From Streptomyces sp. NBC_01317 (lineage in GTDB: Bacteria; Actinomycetota; Actinomycetes; Streptomycetales; Streptomycetaceae), in contig NZ_CP108393.1 in the NCBI RefSeq assembly GCF_035961655.1, positions 1,178,001-1,242,000 on the forward strand: a stretch of DNA of 64,000 bases. The letters run 5' to 3'. Of the stretch, positions 62,921-64,000 are shown one piece after another. The notes under the pieces are model-generated. The model had not been told where the DNA came from. It was given only the letters and a program-made list of their open reading frames with translations, and made no database searches. The translations under genes and the position numbers were made by a program. Position 1 is the stretch's first letter. The number at the start of each line of letters is the position of its first letter.

Positions 62921-63592
62921 ATGGTCTTCACGCCGGTCCCGATCCCCTCCCGTACGCAGTTTGTGCTGGAGGCCGTCAGACACCACATCCTGACCGGCGG
63001 GCTGCCACCGGGGCAGCCGCTCGTGGAGGCGGACCTGGCCGCGCGGTTCGGCGTCTCCAAGACCCCCGTCCGCGAGGCGCTGAAGACGCTCGCGGGCAGC
63101 GGCCTGGTGGTGATGAGCCAGTACAAGGGCGTCACTGTCCGTACGGTCGACGCGGCGATGGCGCGTGAGGTGTACGACGTACGGCTGCTGCTGGAGCCGG
63201 AGGCGCTGCGGCGCTCCGTCGTCGCGGCGGCTCCGTTCGACGCGGCGGCGGACGCGCTGGTACGGGCGGGGGCCGCCGCCGACGCGGCCGAACGGTCCCT
63301 CGCCAACCGGGACTTCCACCGCGCGCTGCACGTCTCGTGCGGCAATCCGCTGCTGGTACGGATGCTGGACGAGGTCAGCGACCAGGCCGCGCTGGTGGCC
63401 ACGGTCGCCTGGTCCGCCGACGCCACGTGGGAGCGCGAGGCGGCCGAGCACCGCGACATCCTGCGCCTGGCGCGCGCGGGCGACGCGGACGGCGCGGCGC
63501 GGGCGCTCCACGGCCACATCGACCGCTTCGTCCGGGGAGCCTTCCCGGCCGGGGCGGGGGATGTGGCCTCGTGGTCGGAGGGGGAAGCGTGA
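62921..63592 (+). CDS. GntR-family regulator, FadR/FCD subfamily
   Basis: The protein has 223 residues. The winged helix has PLVEADLAARFGVSKTPVREALKTLAGSGLV (about 34-64); the helical FCD ligand domain contains the metal/ligand residues in NRDFHRALHVSCGNPLL and EHRDILRLARAGD. GCGAGGAG-type ribosome site precedes the ATG. Its stop overlaps the DHDPS-family gene's GTG, so it probably controls catabolism of the sugar acid or related compound handled by that enzyme. Confidence 0.92.
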   Translation: MVFTPVPIPSRTQFVLEAVRHHILTGGLPPGQPLVEADLAARFGVSKTPVREALKTLAGSGLVVMSQYKGVTVRTVDAAMAREVYDVRLLLEPEALRRSVVAAAPFDAAADALVRAGAAADAAERSLANRDFHRALHVSCGNPLLVRMLDEVSDQAALVATVAWSADATWEREAAEHRDILRLARAGDADGAARALHGHIDRFVRGAFPAGAGDVASWSEGEA

Positions 63593-64000
63593 CCACCGTG
63601 GACTTCTCCCGCGTCCGGGCCGCGCTCGCCGACGTCGTGGCCATCCCCGTGACCCCCTTCGCCGCCGACGGACGCCTCGACACCGGCGCGTACCACGCGC
63701 TGCTGCGCCGGCTGCTGGACGCGGGGGTACGGACCGTCACGCCGAACGGGAACACCGGCGAGTTCTACGCCCTCTCCCCCGAAGAGCGCCTGCTGGTGGT
63801 GGAGTTGACCGTGGCGGAGGTCGGTGACCGTGCCGAGGTGGTCGTCGGGGTGGGCCTCGACCTGGCCTCGGCGGTGGCCGCCGCCCGGCACGCCGGGGAC
63901 GCCGGGGCGTCGATGGTCATGGTCCATCAGCCCGTTCATCCGTACGTCTCGCAGGACGGATGGGTCGCGTACCAGCGGACCGTCGCCGATGCCGTCCCCG
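63589..64000 (+). CDS. DHDPS-family aldolase/dehydratase, partial
   Basis: The first 137 codons are visible; the gene runs off the right edge. VVAIPVTPFAADGRLDTGAYHALLRRLLDAGV is the family N-terminus, and TPNGNTGEFYALSPEER is the GxxGE active-site loop. Such TIM-barrel enzymes form a Schiff base with a keto acid; the catalytic Lys lies beyond the window. The TPNGNTGE variant resembles 5-dehydro-4-deoxyglucarate dehydratase-like enzymes more than DapA. Coupling to a GntR regulator supports a catabolic role. Confidence 0.85.
   Translation, partial: MTTVDFSRVRAALADVVAIPVTPFAADGRLDTGAYHALLRRLLDAGVRTVTPNGNTGEFYALSPEERLLVVELTVAEVGDRAEVVVGVGLDLASAVAAARHAGDAGASMVMVHQPVHPYVSQDGWVAYQRTVADAVP

Overview
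The window is chromosomal DNA of a Streptomyces or a very close relative. The evidence is about 70% or higher G+C with strong G/C in third codon positions, GTG starts, ATGA/GTGA stop-start overlaps, and marker families typical of the genus: an SsgA-like protein, a WhiB protein, an LPFR-motif small protein, a SCO6745-type protein, a two-domain small laccase and a Tex protein. I found no tRNA, rRNA, CRISPR array, transposase, integrase or phage genes. It looks like core or near-core chromosome with a few accessory modules.

Layout. 1-6486 (minus strand): a tightly overlapping cell-envelope operon with two CDP-alcohol phosphotransferases, a sugar-phosphate nucleotidyltransferase, a glycerol-1-phosphate-dehydrogenase-like enzyme, a GT2 glycosyltransferase and a TagGH-like ABC exporter. 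It probably makes and exports an alditol-phosphate glycopolymer or glycolipid. A galE-like epimerase diverges from it. 7800-16550: a zinc/cobalt-type CDF exporter, idi, an anti-sigma-type ATPase, an atypical crotonase, a DJ-1/GlxA regulator pair, a SCO6745-type protein, an LPFR peptide and tex. 16547-17222 is non-coding and full of repeats, including two oppositely oriented hairpin elements with covarying stems. 17223-25000: a glycosyltransferase, an ABC-F ATPase, a DAAO-like flavoenzyme and two coupled secreted hydrolases (M14 and S15).

25200-30500 holds a secreted M1 aminopeptidase whose signal peptide is frameshifted, a LacI-family regulator and a secreted GH81 beta-1,3-glucanase. The regulator and the glucanase share a GAGAGCGCTCTC-like operator. 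30611-35319 is a beta-oxidation set (multifunctional FadB, thiolase, CaiB/BaiF). 35700-37950 carries a gene remnant, a stand-alone EF-Tu domain II-III protein, a small membrane protein, endonuclease V and a YciI protein. 38000-46450: a BNR-repeat secreted protein, the SsgA-like protein, a drug-resistance-type UvrA, DDAH, an acyl-ACP desaturase, WhiB, and a VOC/TetR divergent pair.

46607-54617 contains a CASTOR/POLLUX-like channel and the most interesting module: a Tat-exported small laccase diverging from a translationally coupled pair. The pair is a secreted ThuA-PQQ sugar dehydrogenase and a secreted cupredoxin-Ig-like-DUF1080 (3-keto-disaccharide hydrolase) fusion. I propose an extracellular sugar oxidation chain in which the cupredoxin carries electrons from the PQQ enzyme to the laccase and oxygen. 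54750-56923 is a divergent LigD-type polymerase/ligase pair. 57041-60526 is an epimerase-GT2-DUF2064-methyltransferase cluster. The window ends with a DUF6191 protein, a SEC-C protein, a GlxA regulator/cupin pair, and a GntR regulator coupled to a DHDPS-family enzyme cut by the window edge.

Regulation. Several genes have a TAnnnT hexamer 6-7 bases before the start and no Shine-Dalgarno, so they are probably leaderless. Three inverted repeats of TetR-operator type overlap promoters. Strong bidirectional hairpin terminators sit at most convergent junctions. All family assignments are from reading the sequence; no database search was run.
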